64,000 bases of DNA from assembly GCF_018500155.2 (NCBI RefSeq), contig NZ_JAHBAK020000039.1:1-64000 (forward strand). The letters are read 5' to 3'. Below, one piece after another: positions 18,271 through 28,997 of the stretch. Each line of letters starts with the position of its first letter. Positions within the stretch are counted from its first letter, which is position 1. The position numbers and the translations under genes were made by a program. This stretch comes from Polynucleobacter sp. (GTDB lineage Bacteria; Pseudomonadota; Gammaproteobacteria; Burkholderiales; Burkholderiaceae). The notes below the pieces were generated by a model, which was given only the letters and a program-made list of their open reading frames with translations, was not told the DNA's origin and did not search any database.

Positions 18271-21200
18271 CTATTCCTGCTTGAATTTTTTCTGATGGTG
18301 ATCCGCGCCCATAAAGAGATACATTGCAGGCACGACAAATAAAGTAAATAAAGTACCAATCGACAAACCTGTAAAGATCACAATTCCCATCGATTTTCTT
18401 CCAGCAGCACCAGCACCCGATGCAATCACCAAGGGCACTACACCCAACACCATCGCGGCCGTAGTCATCAAAATTGGCCTTAAACGAACACTGCTCGCTT
18501 CAACGATTGCATCCAACTTGCTACGACCTGCCTCTTGAAGTTCATTGGCAAATTCCACAATCAAGATGCCGTGCTTACTAATTAAGCCCATCAATGTAAC
18601 CAAGCCAACCTGCGTGTAGACATTCAGTGTTGTAAACCCAAGATTAATAAAAATAAGCGCTCCAAATAACGCGAGAGGCACTGATACCAAAATTACAATC
18701 GGATCGCGGAAACTTTCAAACTGAGCTGCGAGAACCAAAAAGACAATCAGGATTGCAAAAAACATGGTGACTAAAAATCCACCCGACTCAGCCATAAATT
18801 GCCGCGAAGGGCCGGCGTAGTCCATGTTGTAACCATTAGGAGCAACTTCTTTCAGAGTTTGACGCATGAACTCTAATAGGTCGGCCTGAGAAATGAAGGG
18901 TGTACTCACCCCTGAAATGGTTGCTGAGTTTAGCTGCTGAAAGTGATTGATAGATTGGGGAACCACTCTTTGTTTGATGCTCGCTATTGTTCGTGCCTGA
19001 ATCATGGCGCCACTTGGTGTCCGTATGTAGTAATCCAAAATCTGGTCTGGATTGAGACGATCCGTTTGTTTTACTTGGGGAATGACGCGGTATGAGCGAC
19101 CAGAAACCGAGAAGTAATTTACAAATCCACCGCCCAAAGCAGCCGATAAAGCGGCGCCCACTTGCTGCTGTGTCATGCCTAATGCAGCCACTTTTTCACG
19201 ATCGATCACCAATACATCTTGTGGCTTATCGATCTTTAAATCAGAGTCCACAAAGAAGAAATTTCCACTACGGCGGGCTTTATCCAACACAGCCTGAGAT
19301 ACTTCGTTGAGCTGATCATAAGGCTCAGTCGTATTGATAACCACTTGGACTGGCAAGCCTTGCGCGCCAGGCAAAGCAGGGAACTGAAAAGCAGCAATAC
19401 GAGCTCCAGCAATCGAATTCCATTTTTGCTGTAAATCTTCTTGAAACTTCGTAGCATTGCGGCTACGTTGACTCCAATCCTTTAATAGAATGCCACCAAA
19501 GCTGGAGGTTGGGCTAGTAATCTGAAATGCTTGCTCATATTCTGGCTCTGCCGCAGCAATCGCATAAATTTGATCAGCATAAGTCTGCATTTGATTGACA
19601 GTGCTATTGGGCGGTCCAGATGCTTGCATCAAAACAATGCCTTGATCCTCAGTAGGAGCAAGTTCTGCTCGAGCAGTAGCATACAAATACGTCACGCCAC
19701 CCAACAGAATGACGCCCATCACAATAATGACCTGCCAAGTACTTAGTAAATCGCGCAAGGTAGATTGATAACTGTGATGCACCTTATCAAAAATGTGATC
19801 AATCTTTTTTACAAACGAAGACGCTTCTTGCTCTTCGGTAAAAATACGAGAACACATCATCGGCGATAGGGTTAACGCAATCAATCCTGATACTGCTACC
19901 GCACTTGCTAACGTGAAAGCGAACTCAGTAAATAACGCACCTGTTAGACCGCCCTGAAAACCAATAGGAATATACACAGCAATCAACACTACAGTCATCG
20001 CTAGGATTGGGCTGCCAAGCTCTCGAGCAGCAATGAGAGAGGCCTCTAATGGCGACTTACCTTCCTTCATGTGTCGATCGACGTTCTCAACCACAATAAT
20101 GGCATCATCCACCACCAATCCAATAGCCAAGACCAAGGCTAAGAGAGTCAGCAAATTAATGGAGTACCCCAAAATTTGCATCAAGAAGAAAGTTCCAATG
20201 AGAGATAAGGGCATTGCAATTACCGGCACTGCTACAGCACGCACACTTCCTAAAAAGAGATAAATCACTAAAGTCACAATGATCAACGCCTCTACCAGGG
20301 TTGAAATCACTTCATCAATAGAGCTAGTAATAAATTCGGTAGAGTCGTAAACAATCTTGCCATTCATACCAATTGGTAATTGCTTTTGAATATCGGGAAC
20401 AACGTCCCTTACGCGCTGCGCAACATCCAAAAGATTAGCCTGTGGGGCTACTTTGATACCAATAAAGACTGACTGCTTTCCACTAAATGCGACATTCGTG
20501 TTGTAGTCTTCTGAGCCTAATGAAACATTAGCCACCTGATCTAGGTAAACAATATTGACGCCATCTTTCTTCACTACCAACTTACGGAATTCTTCTAAGG
20601 TATGTAAATCGGTACCCGCAACCAGGTCAACCGCAACCATATCGCCTTTAGTGCTGCCCACTGCAGATAAATAGTTGTTGGCAGACAACGCGCCATATAC
20701 ATCATCAGGACCGACACCAAGACCTGCCATCTTTTCACGATCTAGCCATGCTCGCAGGGCAAACTTTCTACCACCGATAATTTCGGCATTTTGCACACCC
20801 TCAACCGAATCGAGCTTGGGCTTCACAACGCGTAGCAAATAATCTGTGATGGCATTATTTGGCAGCTGATCGCTGTAAAAACCCATATACATGGCGGCCG
20901 TAGACTGCCCAATCTGCACTGTCAATATCGGCTGCTGTGCTTGTGGGGGCAATTGATTTTTTACTGCGCTAATTTGCGTCTGAATCTGAGTCAACGCAGA
21001 ATTAGAGTCGTAGTTCAGCTTGAGCGTAGCGATAATAGTAGAGACGCCACTAATACTAGATGAGGATAAATAATCAATCCCTTGAGCTTGCGCGATGGAA
21101 GCTTCAAGTGGTTGAGTAATAAATCCTGCAATCGTTTCAGGATCTGCTCCATAGTAAGCAGTCGTAATGGTGACAATTGCATTTTGTGTTTGCGGGTATT

Positions 21201-21306
21201 GATTGACTGGCAAAGAGCCGATCGCTTTTAAACCAAACACCAATACGAGCGCACTCACGACCAGTGATAGCACTGGTCTGCGGATGAATATATCGGTCCA
21301 ATTCAT
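18271..21306 (-). CDS. RND multidrug efflux permease (HAE-1 family)
   Basis: Inner-membrane proton-driven efflux transporter, 1011 residues, close to the usual AcrB/MexB length. Seen: N-terminal TM1 (PVLSLVVSALVLVFG), periplasmic porter domains, the TM4 proton-relay motif GLVVDDAIIVVENVDRHM, and the C-terminal TM bundle ending LFTLFVVPAMYLFMG. It should form a tripartite pump with the adaptor and outer-membrane channel encoded directly upstream in the same orientation, with 7 bases to the adaptor stop. Substrates cannot be read from sequence, and no local regulator gene is adjacent. Confidence 0.94.
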   Translation of the reverse strand: MNWTDIFIRRPVLSLVVSALVLVFGLKAIGSLPVNQYPQTQNAIVTITTAYYGADPETIAGFITQPLEASIAQAQGIDYLSSSSISGVSTIIATLKLNYDSNSALTQIQTQISAVKNQLPPQAQQPILTVQIGQSTAAMYMGFYSDQLPNNAITDYLLRVVKPKLDSVEGVQNAEIIGGRKFALRAWLDREKMAGLGVGPDDVYGALSANNYLSAVGSTKGDMVAVDLVAGTDLHTLEEFRKLVVKKDGVNIVYLDQVANVSLGSEDYNTNVAFSGKQSVFIGIKVAPQANLLDVAQRVRDVVPDIQKQLPIGMNGKIVYDSTEFITSSIDEVISTLVEALIIVTLVIYLFLGSVRAVAVPVIAMPLSLIGTFFLMQILGYSINLLTLLALVLAIGLVVDDAIIVVENVDRHMKEGKSPLEASLIAARELGSPILAMTVVLIAVYIPIGFQGGLTGALFTEFAFTLASAVAVSGLIALTLSPMMCSRIFTEEQEASSFVKKIDHIFDKVHHSYQSTLRDLLSTWQVIIVMGVILLGGVTYLYATARAELAPTEDQGIVLMQASGPPNSTVNQMQTYADQIYAIAAAEPEYEQAFQITSPTSSFGGILLKDWSQRSRNATKFQEDLQQKWNSIAGARIAAFQFPALPGAQGLPVQVVINTTEPYDQLNEVSQAVLDKARRSGNFFFVDSDLKIDKPQDVLVIDREKVAALGMTQQQVGAALSAALGGGFVNYFSVSGRSYRVIPQVKQTDRLNPDQILDYYIRTPSGAMIQARTIASIKQRVVPQSINHFQQLNSATISGVSTPFISQADLLEFMRQTLKEVAPNGYNMDYAGPSRQFMAESGGFLVTMFFAILIVFLVLAAQFESFRDPIVILVSVPLALFGALIFINLGFTTLNVYTQVGLVTLMGLISKHGILIVEFANELQEAGRSKLDAIVEASSVRLRPILMTTAAMVLGVVPLVIASGAGAAGRKSMGIVIFTGLSIGTLFTLFVVPAMYLFMGADHHQKKFKQE

Positions 21307-21313
21307 CTGCTAT

Positions 21314-22645
21314 TTATTCCTGTGGCTTAGGATTAGGTGAATTAGCAGGCTGCACCTTGTTGTTAATAATTAAAGGTGTGCCATTCTTGAGTTTGAGCTG
21401 ACCACTTGTAACAACCGTATCACCCTCATTAATACCTTTGAGAATAGCTACTTGATCACCACGCGTGCTGCCCGTGGTGACAAAGACCTGCTGAGCCTCA
21501 AGCGCAGGCTTACCTTGTTTATCTTTCTTACCAGTCTCTTTGGCCAAAAATACTGTTGAGCCATATGGGTTATAGGTCACGGCAGTCTGTGGCAAAGTTA
21601 ATAACTTCACTTGATCGCCTAACTTAATGTTCACATTGGCAAACATTCCAGGCAAAATTTTCTTATCCGGATTTGCTAGTTGCGCCTCTACCTGGATATT
21701 TCGAGTGTTGGTATCAACTTTAGGACTTACGGCAGTAATCTTGCCTGAAAAGCTAGCATCCTTAAATGCGTCTGTTGTTACTTCAACATCTTGACCCACT
21801 TGAATTTGCTCAGCATTGCTCTGCGGTAATGTAAAGTCCACAAAAATGGGATCAAGCGTTTGCAAAGTTAATAACTTATCCCCGGGATTGACATATTGAC
21901 CAGGATTAATAGAAACGATCCCCACGCGCCCACTAAACGGTGCCTTTAAATTTTTCTTTGCAACTAAGGCTGTTTGTGCTTCAACCTGTGCCTGCTTAGA
22001 CTTTGCGTCAGCTGCGCTTGTATCAAAGACGTTCTTACTAATGGCTTGAATGGCAAGCTGTTGCTTATCCCGCTCGTTTATGACTTTAGCAAGATCAGCC
22101 ATTGCCTTTAGAGAATTGAGCTGCGCAACATCGGAAGCATCATTTAACTTAATCAGCAAATCACCTTCTTTGACGTCTTGGCCTGACTTAATTGGGACAG
22201 ACAATACCAGACCACCAATTTCCGTACTGAGTTCAACGCCTCTAAATGCACGGACGTTACCTACGCTACTCAACTTTGGTTGCCATTCTGAAGTGGCCAC
22301 CACCATCGTAGAAACGGTTGCTGGCGGCAACCCCATTCCTGCAATGAAATTCTTAATCATGAACGTTTTGAATTGATTAAATGCAAAAATCAATCCAAGC
22401 AATAAGAAAACGCCACACAACATAACAGTCATACGACGTTGCAATGGCTCCATTGCCATCAGCTTGGCATACGCCTTTGTGCCGCGCCATTTGGCGCCCA
22501 TGCGGGCATAGAAAGCTTTCGCTTTTTCCCATAGCGCAATGACTTTTTCACGCAATTTCCATTGCTCTGCCTTTAACTTCATCCACGCCCAGATGGCAAT
22601 AATGGCAGCAATCAGTTTGCTCTTAATTGTTTCCAGAAGTTTCAT
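21314..22645 (-). CDS. RND periplasmic adaptor with an N-terminal cytoplasmic extension
   Basis: Membrane-fusion protein linking the permease to the outer-membrane channel, 443 residues. The core has the lipoyl halves (GGLVLSVPIKSGQDVKEGDLL and LKAPFSGRVGIVSINPGQYV), an alpha-hairpin between them and beta-barrel domains. Unusually, about 75 Lys/Trp-rich residues precede the membrane segment (MTVMLCGVFLLLGLIFAF, about 72-89). The start at 22645 has an AAAGAG ribosome site and overlaps the channel gene by 23 bases; the later Met codons at 65 and 72 lack such a site, so the extension is probably translated. Confidence 0.9.
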   Translation of the reverse strand: MKLLETIKSKLIAAIIAIWAWMKLKAEQWKLREKVIALWEKAKAFYARMGAKWRGTKAYAKLMAMEPLQRRMTVMLCGVFLLLGLIFAFNQFKTFMIKNFIAGMGLPPATVSTMVVATSEWQPKLSSVGNVRAFRGVELSTEIGGLVLSVPIKSGQDVKEGDLLIKLNDASDVAQLNSLKAMADLAKVINERDKQQLAIQAISKNVFDTSAADAKSKQAQVEAQTALVAKKNLKAPFSGRVGIVSINPGQYVNPGDKLLTLQTLDPIFVDFTLPQSNAEQIQVGQDVEVTTDAFKDASFSGKITAVSPKVDTNTRNIQVEAQLANPDKKILPGMFANVNIKLGDQVKLLTLPQTAVTYNPYGSTVFLAKETGKKDKQGKPALEAQQVFVTTGSTRGDQVAILKGINEGDTVVTSGQLKLKNGTPLIINNKVQPANSPNPKPQE

Positions 22646-24164
22646 TTTGCTCTTTGTTTGCTATGGATTTGGGTTGAAAAGCAGGGCCTTCACGATTCCA
22701 CCAGCCACCGCCGAGTGCAGTAAATAATGCTGCGGTATCTGAGAATCGTGTTGCTTGCGCAGCAACGGATTTCACTTTGGCCTGTTGATACTGATTTTGG
22801 TAATACAACACTGCTAAATAACTCGCCGTGCCTAATTTGTATTGCTGTTGCACAAGATCTAATGTTTCATAGGCATAACGCTCAGCATCAGATGCCGCTT
22901 TCAGTGCTTGCGCGCCAGTCTCAAGCGCTCTCAATGCATTTGCCACTTCTTGAAAAGCATTTAACACTGTTGCTTGATACTGAAAAGCTGCCTGTTCATA
23001 ATTAGCAATAGCGCCGCGACGCTGTGCCAATAATTGTCCACCTTGAAATAGAGGTTGCAATATTCCTCCACCCAATGCCCAAAGTGCTGAATTAGGTCCA
23101 AATAAAGCTGCTGAAGTTAAGGCGGCAGACCCAATGGAACCAGTGATATTAAATTGAGGTAATAGATTTGCAGTGGCCACACCAACAAAGGCATTTTGCG
23201 CCTTTAATTGTGCTTCTGCTGCTCTTACATCGGGCCGTTGACGCACTAAATTTGATGGCACAGATAAGGGTAATTTTTCTGGCAAATGCAGCTTACTAAG
23301 ATCAAACTTTGCAATATCAGAGTTACTAGGTAATTCACCCACAAGCACTGCTAATTGATTGCGTGCAAAAGCGAGGTTACGTTCGTAGTTCACTAAATCC
23401 ACTTGAGAAGTAGACACTAAGGTTCGTTGAGAAGTGACATCTACTTTTGATACCGTACCAATCGCTAATTGCTTTTCTGTGACTTCAGCTAAATTAGTTT
23501 GTGCCTTGAGAATTTCTTCTGTTGCTTGCATCTGCGCACGCAATGCCGCTTCTCTGACGGCGCCTGTTACAACGTTTGCTGTTAGCGATAAATAGGCACC
23601 CTCCAATTGAAACTGTGCAACTTCAGCTTGCGCTCTTGCACCCTCTACCGCTCGTCTTGCGCCACCAAATACATCGAGCTTGTAAGTGACATTGACTGAG
23701 GTGTTATAGAGGTTATAGGTATCAGAACCATAGGGTAAGCCGTAAATAGCAGATGGCTGAAGTTGCCTTGAAGCATTGGCACCAACCCCTATTTGAGGAA
23801 AATACAGTCCTCCAATTTGCGCATTGACATTCTCTTGAGCAGCCCGCAAGGCAGCATCTGCTGCACCAAGGTTAGGATTTTGTTGCAATGCCTTTTTAAT
23901 CAGCGTATCAAGCTCAGGCGATTTATACAGCTCCCACCACTGCGCCTCAATATCTGCGCCCTCAACAAATTCTTGGTCTGTGCCACCAGGCACCCCAGGA
24001 GCAGTTGCCAACTTTTTAGTTAATGGGCCTTCTGTATAAGAAGATGTTTTAGGGGCATCAGGCTGCTTAAAATCAGGGCCAACAGCACACCCAGAAATCA
24101 CACCAACGCAAACTAGCGCAATGAGATGCAAATGTGAGGGACGGTGCGTTTTTGGGTGCAACAT
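22623..24164 (-). CDS. RND outer-membrane channel lipoprotein (NodT/OprM family)
   Basis: TolC-like outer-membrane factor, 513 residues, with a signal peptide and lipobox ISGC (Cys26), then AVGPDFKQPDAP, typical of NodT-family members. Two repeats of coiled-coil and beta-strand segments are visible (ADAALRAAQENVNAQIG early and RAAEAQLKAQNAFVGVA later). It is the first gene of the pump operon in the order channel-adaptor-permease; in OprM-type operons the channel gene is more often last. The transcript probably starts in the 133-base gap before glmS's terminator region. Confidence 0.92.
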   Translation of the reverse strand: MLHPKTHRPSHLHLIALVCVGVISGCAVGPDFKQPDAPKTSSYTEGPLTKKLATAPGVPGGTDQEFVEGADIEAQWWELYKSPELDTLIKKALQQNPNLGAADAALRAAQENVNAQIGGLYFPQIGVGANASRQLQPSAIYGLPYGSDTYNLYNTSVNVTYKLDVFGGARRAVEGARAQAEVAQFQLEGAYLSLTANVVTGAVREAALRAQMQATEEILKAQTNLAEVTEKQLAIGTVSKVDVTSQRTLVSTSQVDLVNYERNLAFARNQLAVLVGELPSNSDIAKFDLSKLHLPEKLPLSVPSNLVRQRPDVRAAEAQLKAQNAFVGVATANLLPQFNITGSIGSAALTSAALFGPNSALWALGGGILQPLFQGGQLLAQRRGAIANYEQAAFQYQATVLNAFQEVANALRALETGAQALKAASDAERYAYETLDLVQQQYKLGTASYLAVLYYQNQYQQAKVKSVAAQATRFSDTAALFTALGGGWWNREGPAFQPKSIANKEQNETSGNN

Positions 24165-24213
24165 GTATTACAAATAGAATTTGCTTTGGTCTTTATTAGA
24201 GTTATTTGAACAC

Positions 24214-24244
24214 AAAAAAGACTTCCAGGCTTAGCAACAGCCTG
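24214..24244 (-). terminator. Candidate rho-independent terminator of glmS
   Basis: Downstream of the glmS stop on the minus strand, arms CAGGCT and AGCCTG enclose a seven-base loop and are followed after five bases by TTTTTT. The stem is short (six pairs), so strength is moderate. Position 3' of glmS and before the efflux operon supports termination of the ttcA-glmU-glmS transcript. The rest of the 24165-24297 gap shows only A+T-rich sequence. Confidence 0.6.
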
Positions 24245-24297
24245 ATTAATATCGTGAAGTGGGTACGCTAGATTGCTTAATGACTTAAAGTCAAAAT

Positions 24298-26130
24298 TTA
24301 CTCGACAGTAACGCTCTTTGCCAAGTTTCGGGGCTTATCTACATCAGTGCCACGCGCACAAGCGACATGGTATGCCAGCAGTTGCAGGGGAACCACATGG
24401 AGAATCGGGGATAAGTTGCCGTAGTGCTCTGGCAGACGAATCACATTGATTCCTTCGCTACTTACAATTTCTGTATCTTGATCAGCAAAAACATACAGCT
24501 TTCCACCGCGTGCTTTGACCTCTTGCATATTGGATTTAAGCTTTTCCAACAACACATCGTTTGGCGCAACGGTCACCACCGGCATCTTATCCGTTACAAG
24601 CGCTAAAGGCCCATGCTTTAGCTCGCCTGCGGGATAAGCCTCGGCGTGAATATAAGAAATTTCTTTGAGCTTTAAAGCGCCTTCTAAAGCAATCGGATAG
24701 TGCAACCCTCTTCCCAAAAAGAGCGCATTCTCACATTTCGCAAAAGCATGGCTCCAGGCAATAATTTGTGGCTCCAGAGCCAATACCGCATGCAGTGCTT
24801 TTGGCAAATGGCGTAATTCACGCAAAATGTCTTTTTCTTTTTCAGCAGAAATTTTGCCTGAACGTTTAGCGATGGAAATGGCCAAAAGATAAAGCGCCAG
24901 CAACTGAGTCGTAAACGCTTTGGTGGAAGCTACGCCAATTTCAGCGCCTGCCTTAGTTAAAAAATGCCAATTAGTTTCACGGACCATCGCACTACTCGCA
25001 ACATTACAGACTGCAAGCGTATATTGATGGCCAAGAGATTTAGCATGGCGCAAAGCAGCCAAAGTGTCTGCAGTCTCGCCTGATTGTGAAACAACTACTA
25101 TTAAAGTCTTAGGGTTTGGTACTGTTGTTCGATAGCGATATTCGCTAGCTATTTCAACCTGCGTCGGGATACCGGCAATGTCTTCTAACCAATACTTTGC
25201 AACACATGCAGAGTAGTAACTCGTTCCACAAGCCAAAATTAAAATTTGATCAAATGCATTCCACTCATTAGAGCTGGCGCCAAATAACTCTGGCCCAAAC
25301 GAAGTGATATTGGTTAGAGTGTCTCCAATTGCTCTTGGCTGCTCAAAAATTTCCTTTTGCATGTAATGCTGGTAAGGGCCAAGATCAACAGAATCTGCTT
25401 GAGCCGGCATTGGCTTTTCTTCGCGTTTTGCAGAGTGGCCAGCCTGATCAACCACTATTACGCTATCTGCATTTAAAACTGCAACATCGCCTTCTTCTAA
25501 ATACATCATTGAGTGTGCGCGACCAGCCAATGCAAGTGCATCAGATGCTAAGAAATTTTCTTTTTCACCAAGTGCTATTACTAAAGGCGAACCTACTCGA
25601 GCACCCACTAAAGTGGTGGGATTATCTTGGGCAATCACACCAATAGCATATGCACCATGAAGCTTGGGCAATACCGCCCTGACGGATTGGGCAATATCTT
25701 TTTGCCCTGAATTTTTATACTCCTGATGAATTAAGTGGGCAATAACCTCAGTATCAGTCTCAGAAGTAAATTCATAACCAACGGCTTTTAACTCAGAACG
25801 TAGCACTTCATAATTTTCAATAATGCCGTTATGAACCACCGCAATCAAATTATTTGAAATGTGTGGATGCGCATTTTGGGTATCTGGTTTACCGTGAGTA
25901 GCCCAACGGGTATGAGCAATTCCTAGAGTGCCTTGAAAATCTTTTGCTTGATCAGCAAGCTCAGATACGCGGGCAGTGGTACGCGCTCTTTGAATAGGAT
26001 GTTGTGAAGCATCGCTATTAATCACAGCAAAACCACAAGAGTCATAGCCGCGATACTCGAGGCGACGCAATCCCTCTACCAAAACATCAACAATATTTTT
26101 ACGAGATACAGCCCCGACAATGCCACACAT
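24298..26130 (-). CDS. glmS: Glutamine--fructose-6-phosphate aminotransferase
   Basis: Makes glucosamine-6-phosphate from fructose-6-phosphate and glutamine, the entry to UDP-GlcNAc for peptidoglycan and lipid A. The 610-residue protein starts MCGIVGAV, so Cys2 becomes the N-terminal glutaminase nucleophile. Two SIS domains follow ([17 protein letters not shown] and the second SIS near [21 protein letters not shown]), and it ends [15 protein letters not shown]. The ATG shares its A with the glmU stop (TAATG), so translation is coupled. No GlmZ-type regulatory site was recognised. Confidence 0.97.
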   Translation of the reverse strand: MCGIVGAVSRKNIVDVLVEGLRRLEYRGYDSCGFAVINSDASQHPIQRARTTARVSELADQAKDFQGTLGIAHTRWATHGKPDTQNAHPHISNNLIAVVHNGIIENYEVLRSELKAVGYEFTSETDTEVIAHLIHQEYKNSGQKDIAQSVRAVLPKLHGAYAIGVIAQDNPTTLVGARVGSPLVIALGEKENFLASDALALAGRAHSMMYLEEGDVAVLNADSVIVVDQAGHSAKREEKPMPAQADSVDLGPYQHYMQKEIFEQPRAIGDTLTNITSFGPELFGASSNEWNAFDQILILACGTSYYSACVAKYWLEDIAGIPTQVEIASEYRYRTTVPNPKTLIVVVSQSGETADTLAALRHAKSLGHQYTLAVCNVASSAMVRETNWHFLTKAGAEIGVASTKAFTTQLLALYLLAISIAKRSGKISAEKEKDILRELRHLPKALHAVLALEPQIIAWSHAFAKCENALFLGRGLHYPIALEGALKLKEISYIHAEAYPAGELKHGPLALVTDKMPVVTVAPNDVLLEKLKSNMQEVKARGGKLYVFADQDTEIVSSEGINVIRLPEHYGNLSPILHVVPLQLLAYHVACARGTDVDKPRNLAKSVTVE

Positions 26131-27656
26131 TACTTCTTACCTCGCGCTACTGCCTTGCTTGCAGTCTTCATTGCTTTTTTTGCAGGCTTTTTAGTAGTTA
26201 ATTTTTTGGAAACCGATTTTTTAATCGTCACTTTCTTTGTTGCAGACTTTTTCTCTTGCTTAACTGGTCGCTGCCATTGCAAAGAAACTTGCTTAGCTCT
26301 GGAGACAGTTAATTGATTTGCGGGCGCATCCTTGGTCAAGGTTGTACCGGCACCCAAGGTTGCACCCCGGCGCACTCGAACTGGTGCAACTAGCTGAGTA
26401 TCTGAACCAATAAATACATCGTCTTCTATGATGGTTTGATGCTTGTTCACGCCATCGTAGTTACAAGTAATGGTGCCTGCGCCAATATTGACTCTAGAGC
26501 CAACAAGAGAGTCTCCAACATATGCCAAGTGATTGGCTTTGCTGTTAGCCGCTATCTTGCTATTCTTTACTTCAACAAAATTACCAATGTGCACATCGTT
26601 TGATAAATCAGCACCAGGACGAAGACGTGCGTACGGGCCAATCACAGATTGATTGCCAACCTTAGCGCCATCTAGGTGGCTATAAGCATGAATTGCAACA
26701 TTTTTACCAATGACACTGTTGCGAATAACGCAGTATGGTCCAACCTTCGTACCAGATGCCAGCGTCACACAACCTTCAAATACACATCCAACATCGATAA
26801 ATACATCCGAGCCACACTCAAGAGTGCCGCGCACGTCTATGCGCGCGGGATCCGCAAGCGATACTCCTGCATCCATGAGTTGTTTTGCAATGTTGTGTTG
26901 ATGCAAACGCTCAAGAGCGGCAAGTTGATCGCGACTATTCACTCCAACAGTTTCATACTCCTGATCAGCCTGAGTGGTGCGGATAGGCACCCCATCTTGA
27001 ACAGCCATCGAGATCACATCAGTTAAGTAATACTCTCCTTGAGCGTTGCTTGAGCGCAAAGACTTTAGCCATTTTTTCAAAGATTGTGTCGGCAACACCA
27101 TGATGCCAGTATTAATCTCTTGAATCGCTTTTTGAGAAGATGAAGCATCTTTTTCTTCAACAATGGCTTTTACAGCGCCATCCGTATCACGAACTATGCG
27201 CCCATATCCAAATGGATTGCTTAAGTTCTGTGTGAGAAGGGCCAATGCAGAATCTTTACCTCGGACGCCATCAGCCAATTTAGCCAACGTGTTTAAAGTT
27301 TTCTGCGTAGTTAAGGGCACATCTCCATACAACACTAAAGTAGGCACACTCACATCGAGCTTAGGCAATGCTTGTAAAAGTGCATGACCTGTTCCTTTTT
27401 GCTCAGCTTGTAACGCAGTGGTGACCTTATTAAATGCAGAATTGGATTTAGCGATGCCCGCAATAAAATCTTTCACTTCGGCTGCGCCATGTCCCACCAC
27501 CACTACTGGGCCATTTTTAGAGGACTTACCTTGAAGGCTTACGGCAGTTTCCAAGACATGCTGAAGGAGCGGCTTTCCTGCCAAAGTTTGCAGGACTTTG
27601 GGCAATGCAGATTTCATCCGCTTTCCTTGCCCCGCAGCCAAGATGACGATATTCAT
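26130..27656 (-). CDS. glmU: Bifunctional GlmU with a lysine-rich C-terminal tail
   Basis: Acetylates glucosamine-1-phosphate and uridylylates GlcNAc-1-phosphate. The N-terminal pyrophosphorylase domain has [15 protein letters not shown] (6-20), and the C-terminal left-handed beta-helix contains hexapeptide repeats ending with [14 protein letters not shown]. Typical GlmU ends near 455 residues; here about 44 more follow, with 17 lysines by my count in KK-pair spacing (for example [20 protein letters not shown]). The tail stays in frame to a stop that is coupled to glmS, so it is not a frameshift artefact of the neighbour. The start overlaps the ttcA stop (ATGA). Confidence 0.95.
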   Translation of the reverse strand: MNIVILAAGQGKRMKSALPKVLQTLAGKPLLQHVLETAVSLQGKSSKNGPVVVVGHGAAEVKDFIAGIAKSNSAFNKVTTALQAEQKGTGHALLQALPKLDVSVPTLVLYGDVPLTTQKTLNTLAKLADGVRGKDSALALLTQNLSNPFGYGRIVRDTDGAVKAIVEEKDASSSQKAIQEINTGIMVLPTQSLKKWLKSLRSSNAQGEYYLTDVISMAVQDGVPIRTTQADQEYETVGVNSRDQLAALERLHQHNIAKQLMDAGVSLADPARIDVRGTLECGSDVFIDVGCVFEGCVTLASGTKVGPYCVIRNSVIGKNVAIHAYSHLDGAKVGNQSVIGPYARLRPGADLSNDVHIGNFVEVKNSKIAANSKANHLAYVGDSLVGSRVNIGAGTITCNYDGVNKHQTIIEDDVFIGSDTQLVAPVRVRRGATLGAGTTLTKDAPANQLTVSRAKQVSLQWQRPVKQEKKSATKKVTIKKSVSKKLTTKKPAKKAMKTASKAVARGKK

Positions 27657-28561
27657 AAAGGAGGATTATAAGTCCCCTGAATCATAGTTCCACAAGCTAA
27701 TTCATCTAAATCCACCTCATCAATCGCCTTATCACCAGCAGATCTGGCCGCAATTCCAGTCAGCTCTGTTGAAATTTCCAAATTTTGAAAATCAAAGGCT
27801 TCTGTATCCATGAGATGGGAAGGAACGATGTGGTGCATTGCGCGAAATAAATTCTCCACACGACCTGGATGCTTTTTTTCCCAATCTCGCAACATCTCTT
27901 TCATTACTTGTCGCTGCAAGTTAGGCTGACTGCCGCAAAGATCACACGGAATAATCGGAAAGTTCATATCTCCCGCATAGCGTTCAAGCAATTTTTCAGG
28001 AACATAAGCAAGTGGACGAATCACAATATGCTTGCCATCATCGGACCGTAATTTAGGGGGCATTCCTTTTAACTTGCCCGCATAGAACATATTGAGCATC
28101 AAAGTTTCTAGAATGTCATCACGGTGATGTCCTAATGCAATCTTTGTTGCACCCAGCTCATCAGCAACGCGATACAAAATACCTCGACGTAGGCGAGAGC
28201 AAAGCCCGCAGGTTGTTTTTCCTTCAGGAATAACTCTCTTCACAATGCTGTAGGTATCTTGCTCCTCTATGTGAAAAGGAATGTCCAAACTCTTAAGGTA
28301 GTTAGGCAATACTTCGGCTGGAAAATTAGGTTGCTTTTGATCTAAGTTGACCGCAACAATTTCGAAGTTAATCGGCGCACGCTCACGCAGCTTCATCAAG
28401 ATATCCAGCATGGCATAACTATCTTTACCACCAGATACGCACACCATTACCTTATCGCCATCCTCGATCATTCCAAAATCACCAATGGCTTGACCAACTA
28501 AACGACAAAGTTTTTTCTCTAACTTATTTTCTTCAAAAATGACTTTACGAATATCGCCCAT
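27653..28561 (-). CDS. ttcA: tRNA 2-thiocytidine biosynthesis protein TtcA
   Basis: Installs sulfur at cytidine 32 of certain tRNAs using ATP and a 4Fe-4S cluster. The 302-residue protein has the PP-loop [11 protein letters not shown] (about 44-54) and two cysteine pairs, [12 protein letters not shown] and CDLCGSQPN, matching the TtcA cluster ligands. The C-terminal extension ending [10 protein letters not shown] is normal for betaproteobacterial members. It overlaps glmU by four bases and follows folB after 24 bases, forming folM-folB-ttcA-glmU-glmS in one direction. Confidence 0.95.
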   Translation of the reverse strand: MGDIRKVIFEENKLEKKLCRLVGQAIGDFGMIEDGDKVMVCVSGGKDSYAMLDILMKLRERAPINFEIVAVNLDQKQPNFPAEVLPNYLKSLDIPFHIEEQDTYSIVKRVIPEGKTTCGLCSRLRRGILYRVADELGATKIALGHHRDDILETLMLNMFYAGKLKGMPPKLRSDDGKHIVIRPLAYVPEKLLERYAGDMNFPIIPCDLCGSQPNLQRQVMKEMLRDWEKKHPGRVENLFRAMHHIVPSHLMDTEAFDFQNLEISTELTGIAARSAGDKAIDEVDLDELACGTMIQGTYNPPL

Positions 28562-28585
28562 AACAATTTAATTCTTCTGGATCTT

Positions 28586-28981
28586 TTAGACCTGTTTCAT
28601 GCGAAACACTTCAACCCCTACAGAATAGCAATCTGGGTATACATCAGGCTTTGAGGTACTCACTCTGGCTGCTAAGACTTTTGGGTGCTGCAACATAGCA
28701 GTCACAATATCGTCGCAAAAAGTTTCTTGCAATTGAATGTGTCCCCGTGAAGCGCGCTCCTTAATCGTTTCACGCATGAAATCGTAGTCAACTACTTCAT
28801 CGAGCTGATCATGAGTAGGTGTATTCACTGCAAGTGGCACATATAAGTCGACATTGAGAATGACGCGTTGCTCAGCTTTTTTCTCAAAATCATGTACTCC
28901 GATATTGATGTAGATCTCATAGTCGCGTAAAAATAAACGACGACAATCAATTAGGGCTGGATGAGAAAGAATGGCATGCAT
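28586..28981 (-). CDS. folB: Dihydroneopterin aldolase
   Basis: Converts dihydroneopterin to 6-hydroxymethyl-dihydropterin in folate synthesis. The 131-residue protein contains the family segments LRDYEIYINIGVHDFEKKAEQRVILNVDL and VDYDFMRETIKE, and ends VGVEVFRMKQV. Slightly longer than minimal FolB because of ten or so extra N-terminal residues. The neighbour upstream is a pteridine-reductase-like SDR, so a pterin gene pair is likely. Confidence 0.92.
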   Translation of the reverse strand: MHAILSHPALIDCRRLFLRDYEIYINIGVHDFEKKAEQRVILNVDLYVPLAVNTPTHDQLDEVVDYDFMRETIKERASRGHIQLQETFCDDIVTAMLQHPKVLAARVSTSKPDVYPDCYSVGVEVFRMKQV

Positions 28982-28997
28982 GATGAACTTAGGGGTA

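Noticed and set aside
24165-24297. Local regulator or small gene in the efflux operon gap
   Set aside because: No coding ORF; only a terminator-like hairpin and A+T-rich sequence.
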